DNA from: Sphingobacterium spiritivorum
GTDB taxonomy: Bacteria; Bacteroidota; Bacteroidia; Sphingobacteriales; Sphingobacteriaceae
DNA: 64,000 nucleotides
Assembly (NCBI RefSeq): GCF_016725325.1
Contig: NZ_CP068083.1
Span: 1,302,001-1,366,000 of the forward strand
Direction: 5' to 3'
The stretch's first letter is position 1; every line of letters begins with the position of its first letter. A program made the translations under genes and the position numbers. Positions 35,567-44,120 of this stretch are shown here, piece by piece. The notes beneath the pieces are model-generated. The model saw only the letters and a list, made by a program, of their open reading frames with translations. It ran no database searches and was not told where the DNA came from.

Positions 35567-36970
35567 ATGATATTAAAATTTTTCAGAATCAGCCTGCTAT
35601 TGCTGTTCATATTCCTCTGTCAGACATTAAATGCACAGGAAAAAACATTTACCATTCCCGCAAACAAAGCCTATGCGGTCCCTTACACTCCTGATGAAAA
35701 GGAAGTGGGAGTATCTATTCCGGTAGGCTATCCGGAGGACAAAGGCAGTGTTTCGAACTGGACTAACAAGAACCGCAGTGTTGTCTGGTATCTCTATCAG
35801 ACTGCCGGAACTTACACGCTGGATTTCGACAATACTACTACAAAAGGCAAAAACCTGACTTTTAACCTGGCAATGAACCCATGCTATGTTCCATTGCAAA
35901 TCTCACCTTCTCAAACACAGATTGTCTTTAAAGGAGAAGGTAAACAAAGCCTGACATCAGCCGGAACTATCCGGATAAATCAGACCGGTTATTATAAGTA
36001 TGAGCTTTCTCCTCAATCCGAACCCTCCAATGCGATTGTGATTCATAACCTGATATTCAAAAGTGCAACGGACAATGCACACGTCAATCAGACCGATTAT
36101 CAGTCTACACCTTCTGTTCACATCAACTTTAGCTCATCAGCAGCTACAACAAAATCATACAACTGGCTTTATGAAGAAATAAATGTACCACAGGGTGGAG
36201 ATCCGCTGCATACCTTCTATATGGCTATTGGTTTCTATAGAGGTTATCTGGGTATACAGACAAATAGTAAAACGGAAAGAAGAGTTTTATTCTCAGTATG
36301 GGACAGCAAAGATGCGGAACATGACGCAAGTACGACCCAACATGATTATGTATCTCTGGTAGACCGGTCAGAAGCCACAACAGTCAATTCATTTGGCGGA
36401 GAAGGGACAGGAGGACAATCCTACGTCAAATCTGCAAACTGGAAAACAGGTGAAACGGTAGCTTTTTTAATGAATGTATTGCCTCAGGACAACAATTCTG
36501 TGATCCTATCGGCGTGGTATAAGCTTGCTTCTCAAGAGCAATGGAATTACATAGCTTCCTGGCGGGCTCCAAAAGAGAACAAATATTTCAATGGATTTCA
36601 TTCCTTTTTAGAAAATTATGGCTATCCAAATGGTCAGCTTCGCCGTGAAGCAGATTACTTCAACGCATGGGGCAAGGAGGATGAATCAGGTAAATGGATC
36701 AATTTTAATAAAGTCCGTTTCAGTAATACAGACGGTAAAGAAGGGCAAAGAATTGATTATGAACAGGGAGTTTCCCCACGTAATCCGAAGTATTTCTATA
36801 TGTCCAGCGGAGGATATACCCCTACAGTCAAAACAGCAAATGAAGTACCTTTGGCTACCCAGTCTCCACTTACTGATCTTTCAACTTTTGAAAATCGAGT
36901 AAAAGAAGCTTTAAATAATGAAGCACTGCATAAAAACAGCGTGAAGGGTAAAACTTTGAAAAAGAAATAA
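35567..36970 (+). CDS. Exported DUF3472 protein with DUF5077-like N-terminal domain
   Basis: A 467-residue protein with a signal peptide cleaved near NAQE (about residue 24). The first half is a carbohydrate-binding-like beta sandwich (GSVSNWTNKNRSVVWYLYQ to about 165). The second half matches DUF3472: FYMAIGFYRGYLGIQ, WDSKDAEHDA, GGQSYVKSANWKTGE and GFHSFLENYGYPNGQLRRE. A possible polysaccharide-related role is inference. TAACTTTG at 35531-35538 gives a leader of about 22 nt. The C terminus is Lys-rich. A shared terminator follows. Confidence 0.85.
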   Translation: MILKFFRISLLLLFIFLCQTLNAQEKTFTIPANKAYAVPYTPDEKEVGVSIPVGYPEDKGSVSNWTNKNRSVVWYLYQTAGTYTLDFDNTTTKGKNLTFNLAMNPCYVPLQISPSQTQIVFKGEGKQSLTSAGTIRINQTGYYKYELSPQSEPSNAIVIHNLIFKSATDNAHVNQTDYQSTPSVHINFSSSAATTKSYNWLYEEINVPQGGDPLHTFYMAIGFYRGYLGIQTNSKTERRVLFSVWDSKDAEHDASTTQHDYVSLVDRSEATTVNSFGGEGTGGQSYVKSANWKTGETVAFLMNVLPQDNNSVILSAWYKLASQEQWNYIASWRAPKENKYFNGFHSFLENYGYPNGQLRREADYFNAWGKEDESGKWINFNKVRFSNTDGKEGQRIDYEQGVSPRNPKYFYMSSGGYTPTVKTANEVPLATQSPLTDLSTFENRVKEALNNEALHKNSVKGKTLKKK

Positions 36971-36975
36971 TATAA

Positions 36976-37017
36976 AACCCGACTCCCTTCAGAAGAAAAT
37001 CTGAAGGGAGTCGGGTT
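36976..37017. terminator. Long bidirectional terminator
   Basis: An 18-bp perfect stem, AACCCGACTCCCTTCAGA with loop AGAAAA, between the convergent DUF3472 and outer-membrane barrel genes. Confidence 0.92.
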
Positions 37018-37037
37018 ACTAATTTTATGTCCGTTCT

Positions 37038-37802
37038 TTACAGTTTGATTCCTACTCCTACATTCAGGAAAATATTATGCAGACCAAAGCTTATACTCTC
37101 GAATCCTGTCTTCATAATATTATTAAATCCGTAATCGAACTGTGCCAGTGCAAAATAGCGTCTGGAAAAATTATAGTGAGAGCCAAGACTCATTCCGACA
37201 TCAACCGTACGTACACTCTTTTCAAAATCATATTCTGCAACATCTATATTAATCTTTTCTCCTGTAGGATCTATATTTCTCATATATCCGTTTGTAGCAG
37301 TCCCAAAAAATCGCTTCTTAACGGCAAATGCAATATATGGACCAGCCTGCAAATCCCACTTGTCAGATATATTATAAGTAGCCTGAATGGGAATGGAGAG
37401 ATAGAGATTCTGCACATTAGTCGAAATATCACCGGTATAATATCCTCTCATGTTTTCTGAAGGATCATCATTTGCGTTAAAGGTAGTTTTATACCCTTTT
37501 ACAGTAGCCTCCGTATTCATACCCTTACCTTCAAATGTCAAACCGAGACTTACGCCCCATTTTTTATCGATGTCATACAAAGCCTTTACTCCAACGAAAA
37601 AGGGATGAGCAGGAGCATAACTTCTGATTTTGCGAATCTCTGCTGGAAGAGATAAAGGTGCAGAGCCACCGACTTTCGTTCCGATCGCTGCAGTAAATCT
37701 TATTTTCCCGAATACTGTATCCGCAGGAAAATGTTCTTCGGCCTTTGCTGTTATTGAAACAATAACCAAAAAGATTGTTAATATGTAATATATAGGTTTC
37801 AT
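37038..37802 (-). CDS. Outer-membrane beta-barrel protein (PorT-like fold)
   Basis: A 254-residue protein with a signal peptide (to about residue 21, TAKAEE) and alternating amphipathic strands typical of an outer-membrane beta barrel: IRFTAAIGTKVGG, WGVSLGLTFEGKG, LYLSIPIQATYNIS, WDLQAGPYIAFAVK, and a final strand ending in GVGIKL. Its start overlaps the stop of the PCMD gene upstream (TAATG), so the two are coupled. Function is unknown beyond the barrel. Confidence 0.85.
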   Translation of the reverse strand: MKPIYYILTIFLVIVSITAKAEEHFPADTVFGKIRFTAAIGTKVGGSAPLSLPAEIRKIRSYAPAHPFFVGVKALYDIDKKWGVSLGLTFEGKGMNTEATVKGYKTTFNANDDPSENMRGYYTGDISTNVQNLYLSIPIQATYNISDKWDLQAGPYIAFAVKKRFFGTATNGYMRNIDPTGEKINIDVAEYDFEKSVRTVDVGMSLGSHYNFSRRYFALAQFDYGFNNIMKTGFESISFGLHNIFLNVGVGIKL

Positions 37803-38935
37803 TATTTCGTAGTTATTTGTAAATCATCAACAATCAGCACACTTCCGACCGCTCCCTGGAAACTATCGCCATATTTGCTGGAGGACATCACCAGCGCAAT
37901 GCCGTATTTAAGTTGAGAGACATCATTTTCATTGTATTGTCTTATATAATTAAACGGAATACTAAACTTAGTAAACCCATCAGCAGTAGTCGCTCCTCCA
38001 TTTTTCAATTGAGCTTTAGCGACGACACTTTTACTTGTTAATACATTTCCTCCATCAAGATAGCTCTTACCTGTTTCCTCAAATAATGCTTCTCTGTTAT
38101 AGAATACGGCATAAATATCACAGGAATCCTGTGTATTTACCGGCTTGAGATGAAGGTCAGTCACTTGTTTTCCGGGAGTGTATTTGTAATAACCTTCCAG
38201 GGTAACCGGAATCTTGCCAAATGGCAATCCAAAATGTGTAGCCTGCAAAGGATTCGCAAACATATCATCCGTATCAAATGAGCCAATAAAAAGATTACCA
38301 GCAGCAATTGGTTTATTAAATGCCGCCCCGAAAGCTCCGGTAAGCTTTGTCTCCATATGTACAGCATATTTCCCGTTCTTACTTGACGTCGTTGCATAAG
38401 TAGGATAAGATTCAGGAGCTTTTACACTTCCCGGCGTAACAGAAAGTGAGATAGAGAATCCTAAGTTTCCCGAAGACCAGTTATCAAAAGACTGGCCATT
38501 CATAATATCGTAAAATACATGATATTTTCCATCAGGGTCAATCTTAACATTTTCAAAATCAAATTCTGAAGGCACAAAACCTTCTGTTATCTCGACGACG
38601 GATACTAAATATGATTTTGTAAACTGTTTGTCCTGAGAGGTAACTGTGTACGTTACAGGCTTAACAAAATTCTTAACGGAATCCACCTCAGTTGCTATAG
38701 TCGCTCCTGGCGTCAGATCAAACTTTAATTTATAATCGGGACTACCCGCCTCTTTCGGTTTGACATATATGGTTACCGAGTTATTTGTAATAAGGGGCTC
38801 TGTAATCAGACTCCCATTCTCTAGATAAACAGCGGTTATATCCGCTTCCATATTTAATGGCTCATCTTTTATACAGCCACTAAGTAGAAATACTACAAAA
38901 GCTATACTTACAATTAAAATTCTCTTATACATCAT
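37802..38935 (-). CDS. PCMD-domain lipoprotein
   Basis: A 377-residue lipoprotein: lipobox LLSGC at about residue 21 with an acidic start of the mature part (IKDEPLN). An Ig-like N-terminal domain (about 30-115) carries the repeating tail TSQDKQFTKSYLVSV. The putative carbohydrate metabolism domain follows (about 120-377: FDNWSSGNLGFSISLS, GAFGAAFNKPIAAGNLF, LKYGIALVMSSSKYGDS, FQGAVGSVLIVDDLQI). In many Bacteroidota PCMD proteins accompany surface glycan or adhesion loci. It overlaps the barrel gene by 1 nt. Confidence 0.85.
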   Translation of the reverse strand: MMYKRILIVSIAFVVFLLSGCIKDEPLNMEADITAVYLENGSLITEPLITNNSVTIYVKPKEAGSPDYKLKFDLTPGATIATEVDSVKNFVKPVTYTVTSQDKQFTKSYLVSVVEITEGFVPSEFDFENVKIDPDGKYHVFYDIMNGQSFDNWSSGNLGFSISLSVTPGSVKAPESYPTYATTSSKNGKYAVHMETKLTGAFGAAFNKPIAAGNLFIGSFDTDDMFANPLQATHFGLPFGKIPVTLEGYYKYTPGKQVTDLHLKPVNTQDSCDIYAVFYNREALFEETGKSYLDGGNVLTSKSVVAKAQLKNGGATTADGFTKFSIPFNYIRQYNENDVSQLKYGIALVMSSSKYGDSFQGAVGSVLIVDDLQITTK

Positions 38936-39153
38936 TTTTTATTTTTCATCAAACATATTACAAAACATACAACAGCAATTTTTAATAAATTACATAACAA
39001 ATAACGGCATTTAAACAAGATCAAAATCAGCAACTAAAAATTCATTAGATAATAAGAGCTTTTAAATTTTAAGCCCAATAATTGATGATAATAAGCAGTA
39101 ACCTTTTTTATAGAACCTACCCGTTTACCATAAATTAAACAGACTTTCTATTC

Positions 39154-39513
39154 TTAAAAAGAGAGTGTCTCTCTGATCTTCAGAGGAAGTGCTTTTACAA
39201 TGAGGTCATAGCTATGATCTATCAGGGCAAATAATTCTTTATCCGAAAGGGCTTGATTGGCATAGACTGTATTCCAATGCTTTTTATTCATGTGGTAGCC
39301 AGGTAAAACCGTAGATTCGTACTTTTCACGCAATTCTACAGCATATTCAGGATCACATTTGACATTAAATGACAACTGATCAATCTGATCCAGCCCAACC
39401 AGCAGAAAAACTTTACCTGCCACTTTGAAAACTAAGGTATCCGGACCAAAAGGCAACTCTTCCGTGGTTCCTTTTTTACAAATACAATATTCCCGTAGTT
39501 GTTCGATATTCAT
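39154..39513 (-). CDS. MmcQ/YjbR family protein
   Basis: A 119-residue cytosolic protein with the full YjbR pattern: NIEQLREYCICKKGTTEELP, FGPDTLVFKVAGKVFLL, LSFNVKCDPEYAVELREKY and GYHMNKKHWNTV. The fold resembles CyaY-like and DNA-binding domains, hence the common DNA-binding label, but its function in the cell is not established. It is transcribed alone between two gene-free stretches of about 220 nt. Confidence 0.9.
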   Translation of the reverse strand: MNIEQLREYCICKKGTTEELPFGPDTLVFKVAGKVFLLVGLDQIDQLSFNVKCDPEYAVELREKYESTVLPGYHMNKKHWNTVYANQALSDKELFALIDHSYDLIVKALPLKIRETLSF

Positions 39514-39743
39514 TACCTGTATAAATTGAATGCTAAAATTAACTATTATATCTGAAACTTATAGCCTGAATATGATTATAGCCAGGAGACAGATTACATC
39601 AGTAATTTCAAGCATGATTTATTGAAGAACATTCTGGCTCTATATTCATCTGTGAGGAATAAAATTTACAAGTTTATCTTCGCTTTTCACAAAAACGTTA
39701 GCGTGGGGAACGATAATTTTGTATCACACTAATACTAATAATT

Positions 39744-40229
39744 ATGAGACATTTAAAAAACTTAGGACTAATTGTGCTGACTCTTGTAAGCACGGCTTTA
39801 TTATTCAGCTGTAGTGATGATGACAAAGAAGTCACTCCTGCACTTACGCCAAGCGAAATTCTAGCCAGTACAGCCTGGGAAACGACAGGAGCAAAAAATA
39901 ATAAAGGAGAAAATGTCGCTCTGACAGATGCAAATGTTGCAGGGGCAGTAGGCTTTGCCTATTATGACATTAAAGGCACTTTTATTATTTATGATCTGAA
40001 AGATGTATTCAGAATTCAGGGTGACTGGTCAGTCTCGGCAGATGGTAAAACCCGAAAACTGATTGCCAAAAATCCCGAAACCCAAGCCGTTCTGTTTGAA
40101 AGAATTGTCGATATTTTAGTATTGACACCGAAAGAATTCACTTACCGCCTATATCCAAACAGTACTGATCGTACGGTGTATTATGACATCATACACACAC
40201 CGACAACTCACGCTAAGCCAAGTAAATAA
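39744..40229 (+). CDS. Small lipoprotein with lipocalin-like beta domain
   Basis: A 161-residue protein. The signal peptide ends in the lipobox LLFSC (Cys about residue 23), followed by an acidic SDDDKEVTP stretch that in Bacteroidota favours export to the cell surface. The remainder is a small beta domain (ILASTAWETTGAKNNKGENV, YDIKGTFIIYDLKDVFRIQG, TYRLYPNSTDRTV), resembling the extracellular lipocalin-like/DUF5004 type. TAATTTTG at 39714-39721 is the probable -7 box. Confidence 0.78.
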   Translation: MRHLKNLGLIVLTLVSTALLFSCSDDDKEVTPALTPSEILASTAWETTGAKNNKGENVALTDANVAGAVGFAYYDIKGTFIIYDLKDVFRIQGDWSVSADGKTRKLIAKNPETQAVLFERIVDILVLTPKEFTYRLYPNSTDRTVYYDIIHTPTTHAKPSK

Positions 40230-40242
40230 TAGCTCTCATAGA

Positions 40243-40275
40243 AATGGCCGGTATCCCTATTTTCCACCGGTCATT
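40243..40275 (+). terminator. Terminator after the lipocalin-like lipoprotein
   Basis: AATGGCCGGT pairs with ACCGGTCATT (one G-T pair) across a 13-nt loop, followed by TTTTT. Confidence 0.8.
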
Positions 40276-40315
40276 TTTTTACCAGATTTAACGGAATATT
40301 TTGTAATTTCCAGAT

Positions 40316-41164
40316 ATGGTAACCAAGGAAACCTTTGCAACATTAGAACTCAAAGAGTTTCAATTTGATCCCAGATCAGATTACAGTTTGCTGTACCATG
40401 GCTCACATGGAAGAAATAAAATTGAGAAAGCACACAAACACGATTTCTATCTCTTATTTTTAATCGAAAAAGGCAGCGGTATACACAGCATAGATTTTAT
40501 AGATTATTCAGTCGCTGATTTTCAGATCCATATTTTATTTCCGGATCAGGTTCACAAATGGGATCTGGGAGAAGAAACTTCAGGATATCAATTGATGATC
40601 AGTAAGCGGGTATTTGAAACATTCTCGACTTCCATGCAGTTTTCTTTTTTGTTATATCAGGGGCACCCGGTCATTCCTCTTTCGCAGCCTCTTTTTCACG
40701 ATCTATTATTTGAATTTGAAAATCTGAAGAGAGAGCTTGCCTTACATCCTGTTTATTGGGATATTGTGTATTCCAGAAGTAAACTGATTACTCAATTAGT
40801 GAACCGGGAAATTCAAAGTAAATTTGATGATATTACTGTATACCAGACAAACCCTACGCTGATGCGATATCACTCTTTGATTGATAATCATTACAAGCAA
40901 GAGAAAACAGTTGCATTCTATGCGAATCAATTAAACATATCGGCCAATTATCTTAACATTCTCTGTAAAAATAATCTTAAAGTAACGGCCCTGTATCTGA
41001 TACAGACTCGCACAACACTTGAAGCTAAAAGGTTACTTCACAGTTCACAGAAAACTATTAAGGAGATTACATTTGAACTGGGATTTAATGATATCCCCTA
41101 CTTTTCCAATTTTTTCAAAGGGCAGACAGGTGTTTCTCCCCGTCAATTTCGGGAGCAGTTATAA
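40316..41164 (+). CDS. AraC family transcriptional regulator
   Basis: A 282-residue regulator. The N-terminal cupin-like sensor domain (about 1-160) holds HKHDFYLLFLIEKGSG and FPDQVHKWDLGEE. Two C-terminal helix-turn-helix units follow: KTVAFYANQLNISANYLNIL (about 200-225), and TIKEITFELGFNDIPYFSNF with FKGQTGVSPRQFRE at the end. It lies ahead of the amidohydrolase and ankyrin genes and probably controls those or a distant locus. The inducer cannot be told. Confidence 0.92.
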   Translation: MVTKETFATLELKEFQFDPRSDYSLLYHGSHGRNKIEKAHKHDFYLLFLIEKGSGIHSIDFIDYSVADFQIHILFPDQVHKWDLGEETSGYQLMISKRVFETFSTSMQFSFLLYQGHPVIPLSQPLFHDLLFEFENLKRELALHPVYWDIVYSRSKLITQLVNREIQSKFDDITVYQTNPTLMRYHSLIDNHYKQEKTVAFYANQLNISANYLNILCKNNLKVTALYLIQTRTTLEAKRLLHSSQKTIKEITFELGFNDIPYFSNFFKGQTGVSPRQFREQL

Positions 41165-41245
41165 TTTTTACAAGTTCTGGAATAAATCCCGCATCAATTC
41201 GGCTTTAAAGGTTCTTATTTTTGTTAAAACATCTCAAGTCGTCCT

Positions 41246-42577
41246 ATGCATTCCATATCAAGAAAAGATTTTATAAAGAGTTCGTCTCTGCTACTGGCAG
41301 GTGGCAGTGTATTAAAAGGAGAAGCCTCCCCTGTGAAACAAGCTATTCAGATGGAACCAACCAACACATACAATAATTCAGCATTAGTCCTCAAGAATGT
41401 CCGATTGGAAACAGGTTTTGAATACGAAAATGAGGAAATCATTGGAACCAAAACAGACTTGTTTACGCTGGAATTCGAAAACGGAAAAATAAAAGCAATA
41501 CTTCCTAACAAGCCTGATGCAGAAGCCGTGGATGCCAAAGGCTTCTTAATGCTTCCTGCAATGAAGGATATGCATATCCACCTGGACAAAACCTATTATG
41601 GTGGCCCCTGGAAAGCCCGGTCTAAGAAAAACAGATCGGTCAAAGATATGATAGTCTTTGAACAGAAGCTAATGCCTCAACTCTTGCCGTCATCAACTTA
41701 TCGTGCAGAAAAGCTGATCGAGCTCTTACAGTCTCATGGGGTGAATTTCGCGAGAAGTCATGTCAATATAGAGCCTGCCTCTAAACTTGATTCGTTAAAA
41801 AATCTACAGGTTGCCATTGAGAACAAAAAAGATTCGTTTGGTACAGAATTGGTAGCCTTTCCGCAGCATGGAATATTCTACTCTCACTCAGAGCAACTAA
41901 TGAAAGATGTCGCCACCATGGATATAGATTTTATCGGCGGACTAGATCCTTTCTCCATAGATGGAAGCATTGAGAAAAGTATTGACTTCATCGTCCAACT
42001 GGCCTTGGACAATAATAAAGGAATAGATATACATCTTCATGAAGGAGGGGAATCCGGACTCAAAACGGTAGAATACCTTATTCAAAAGGTAATGGAAAAT
42101 CCCGCTTTACAGCATAAAACATTTTTGAGTCATTGTTTTGTTCTGGCGAAAATAGAAAATCAGAAACTTCAGGAGACTGCCGAAAAACTATCAAATGCTC
42201 ATGTAGGCATCATATCTACTGTTCCGTTTGGAGGCATTATCATGCCTATCCCTACTCTTTATAAATATGGAGTAGATGTACGTACAGGTAATGACAGTAT
42301 CATCGATCATTGGAATACATTCGGATCCGGAAGCATTCTTCAGAAGTCCAACCTGATGGCTCAGTTATATGGATATTCAACAGAATTTGAGCTATCCAGA
42401 TGTTTAAAGATTGCGACTTACAATATTCTTCCGCTCGATGACCAAGGCAACAGACAGTGGCCTCAGATCAACGATCAGGCAGATGTTATTCTCGTAGATG
42501 CAAGCTGCTCCGCAGAAGCTGTAGCACGGATATCACCTGTCAAATCATTAATTCATCAGGGTAACATTATTTATTAA
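41246..42577 (+). CDS. Exported amidohydrolase of the cytosine-deaminase type
   Basis: A 443-residue protein. The start carries SRKDFIKSSSLLLAGG, a Tat-like signal with Lys in place of the second Arg, so twin-arginine export is possible but not certain. The metal-dependent amidohydrolase barrel shows PAMKDMHIHLDKTYYGGPWK (His-x-His), IDIHLHEGG, TFLSHCFVL and FGSGSILQKSNLM, patterns shared with CodA-like deaminases. Substrate unknown; an exported deaminase would be unusual. A TATTTTTG box at 41216-41223 is the likely promoter element. The ankyrin gene follows by 4 nt. Confidence 0.85.
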   Translation: MHSISRKDFIKSSSLLLAGGSVLKGEASPVKQAIQMEPTNTYNNSALVLKNVRLETGFEYENEEIIGTKTDLFTLEFENGKIKAILPNKPDAEAVDAKGFLMLPAMKDMHIHLDKTYYGGPWKARSKKNRSVKDMIVFEQKLMPQLLPSSTYRAEKLIELLQSHGVNFARSHVNIEPASKLDSLKNLQVAIENKKDSFGTELVAFPQHGIFYSHSEQLMKDVATMDIDFIGGLDPFSIDGSIEKSIDFIVQLALDNNKGIDIHLHEGGESGLKTVEYLIQKVMENPALQHKTFLSHCFVLAKIENQKLQETAEKLSNAHVGIISTVPFGGIIMPIPTLYKYGVDVRTGNDSIIDHWNTFGSGSILQKSNLMAQLYGYSTEFELSRCLKIATYNILPLDDQGNRQWPQINDQADVILVDASCSAEAVARISPVKSLIHQGNIIY

Positions 42578-42581
42578 TCTT

Positions 42582-43259
42582 ATGATGAATCAATTTTTCT
42601 TGTTCTTTTCCATCATTTTTCTCAATGCCTGCGAGTCAGATATGAAAACCGAAATGTCGTCACAACTTCAGACTTCTATAGTAGAAGCTGTTAAATCAAA
42701 TAAACTGGCAGAAGTAGAATCCCTTCTTAAAAACGGAGCCAATGTCAATTCAAAAGATAAAAATGCAAAATCATTGTTGTTAATTGCGACCCAGTCACGA
42801 TACATCGAGATGGCGAAATTGTTGATCAACAACGGAGCCGATGTCAATCTGCAGGATGATATTTTCGACAGTCCGTTTCTGTATGCCGGAGCAGCAGGAC
42901 ACACGGAATTAGTAAAGCTCTTTCTTGAACACGGAGCCCGCTTCGATGTTTACAACCGTTACCATGGCACGGCTTTGATTCCTGCATGCGAAAGAGGACA
43001 TCTGGATGTTGTAAAATTACTGTCCGGAACTCCGAAATTCCCTATTAATCATATTAACAGACTTGGATGGACAGCTTTAATGGAAGCCGTAGTCCTCGGA
43101 AATGGCAGTGAAGTTTATGTCGAAATCGTGAATACATTGGTAAAAGCAGGCTGTGACATCAACATTCCGGACAAGGATAATATAACAGCTCTGGAACATG
43201 CAAAAGCCAGAGGATATACCGCTATTGCTCAGGTTCTGGAGAATGCAGGCAAGCGATAA
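42582..43259 (+). CDS. Ankyrin-repeat lipoprotein
   Basis: A 225-residue protein with a lipobox FLNAC at about residue 17. The mature part consists of five or so ankyrin repeats: EVESLLKNGANVNSKDK, MAKLLINNGADVNLQDD, LVKLFLEHGARFDVYN, VVKLLSGTPKFPI, VNTLVKAGCDINIPDKDN, ending AIAQVLENAGKR. Such lipoproteins often bind an adjacent enzyme. The 4-nt gap from the amidohydrolase implies co-translation, and the pair may work together outside the cytoplasm. Confidence 0.88.
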   Translation: MMNQFFLFFSIIFLNACESDMKTEMSSQLQTSIVEAVKSNKLAEVESLLKNGANVNSKDKNAKSLLLIATQSRYIEMAKLLINNGADVNLQDDIFDSPFLYAGAAGHTELVKLFLEHGARFDVYNRYHGTALIPACERGHLDVVKLLSGTPKFPINHINRLGWTALMEAVVLGNGSEVYVEIVNTLVKAGCDINIPDKDNITALEHAKARGYTAIAQVLENAGKR

Positions 43260-43288
43260 ACTCAAAAAAAATCATCCCTACCTCATTG

Positions 43289-43332
43289 AAAAACATAAAC
43301 GTCCGGCAAAATTGCCGGACGTTTATGTTTTT
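43289..43332. terminator. Very long palindromic bidirectional terminator
   Basis: A 21-bp perfect stem (43289-43309 with 43312-43332, core AAACGTCCGGCAA) with a 2-nt loop, A-run on one side and T-run on the other, between convergent ankyrin and thioredoxin-like genes. Confidence 0.93.
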
Positions 43333-43354
43333 ATAATAAGTATTATTAAAGATA

Positions 43355-43906
43355 TCAGCTTAACAAACTGATCAGTTCACGCTGAATTTCTTCACCTTTA
43401 TCCTGATTATACCATTTTTGGATTTCTTCTTTTATTTCTTCAAACTCAGCTCCTTTTGCTTTCATCTCCACAAAAACAGCTGTGCATCCATCAGGTCTTG
43501 GACCCCATACGGCCAGATCTTTCCCTTCTTCATCCCGAATAATCAATTTAGGAATAGACTTTCCACCGTTGGTCAGATATTGCTCAATTAAAAAAGGAGC
43601 TGTATCCCTCAACTGGATATCCAATTCAATATTCGGATTGTCTTTAACCATCTTATAAATCATCGGAACCGAATGTGCAGCATCTCCGCACCAGGGTTCG
43701 GTAATCAGAATCCAATGTTGTTTTGTTGTGATAGTTGCGAAAAAAGCTTTTGCTTCTGCTGAAGGTTCAAACTTTTTTAACCAACGGCTCATCCTGCTCC
43801 AGTTCATTTTGGTATAGTGAAAATATTCTTCATCCTGATACGCCTCGTGTGCCGCAGGATTATTAAGAATATCTTCGAAATACGCTAAGTATGCTTCAAA
43901 TTTCAT
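43355..43906 (-). CDS. Thioredoxin-fold protein with a single active-site Cys
   Basis: A 183-residue protein starting at the ATG at 43906; the frame stays open further upstream into dnaK, but that part is non-coding by context. The active-site region LITEPWCGDAAHSVPMIY has CGDA rather than CGPC, so only one Cys remains, and the fold partner SIPKLIIRDEEG contains the cis-Pro. This WCGDAAHSVP form recurs in Bacteroidota thioredoxin-family proteins. It is cytosolic and its reaction is unclear. Divergent from dnaK across 214 nt. Confidence 0.88.
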   Translation of the reverse strand: MKFEAYLAYFEDILNNPAAHEAYQDEEYFHYTKMNWSRMSRWLKKFEPSAEAKAFFATITTKQHWILITEPWCGDAAHSVPMIYKMVKDNPNIELDIQLRDTAPFLIEQYLTNGGKSIPKLIIRDEEGKDLAVWGPRPDGCTAVFVEMKAKGAEFEEIKEEIQKWYNQDKGEEIQRELISLLS

Positions 43907-44056
43907 GATCTGCCTTCTAATAATGTTTTTTGAGAGTGCAAATGTGACAAAATAAATATACCAAAGCAATAAAGACAGAGCATTAAAACAATGATATGAC
44001 AGTTTGTCACTCAAAATGTAGTTTAAAACCTTATTTGTGCGATTTTGAGCCAAAGC

Positions 44057-44068
44057 TGCCAATTGGCA
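44057..44068. promoter_or_regulatory. 12-bp palindrome in the dnaK/thioredoxin-like divergent region
   Basis: TGCCAATTGGCA is a perfect palindrome about 53 nt before the dnaK start. It is not a CIRCE element (TTAGCACTC-N9-GAGTGCTAA). A TTG inside it and a TAGTATTG at 44082-44089 form a weak promoter-like pair with 16-nt spacing. Confidence 0.35.
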
Positions 44069-44120
44069 TAAGGGTTGATAATAGTATTGCGAAACATTAA
44101 AAATAAATAAAATACAAGAT

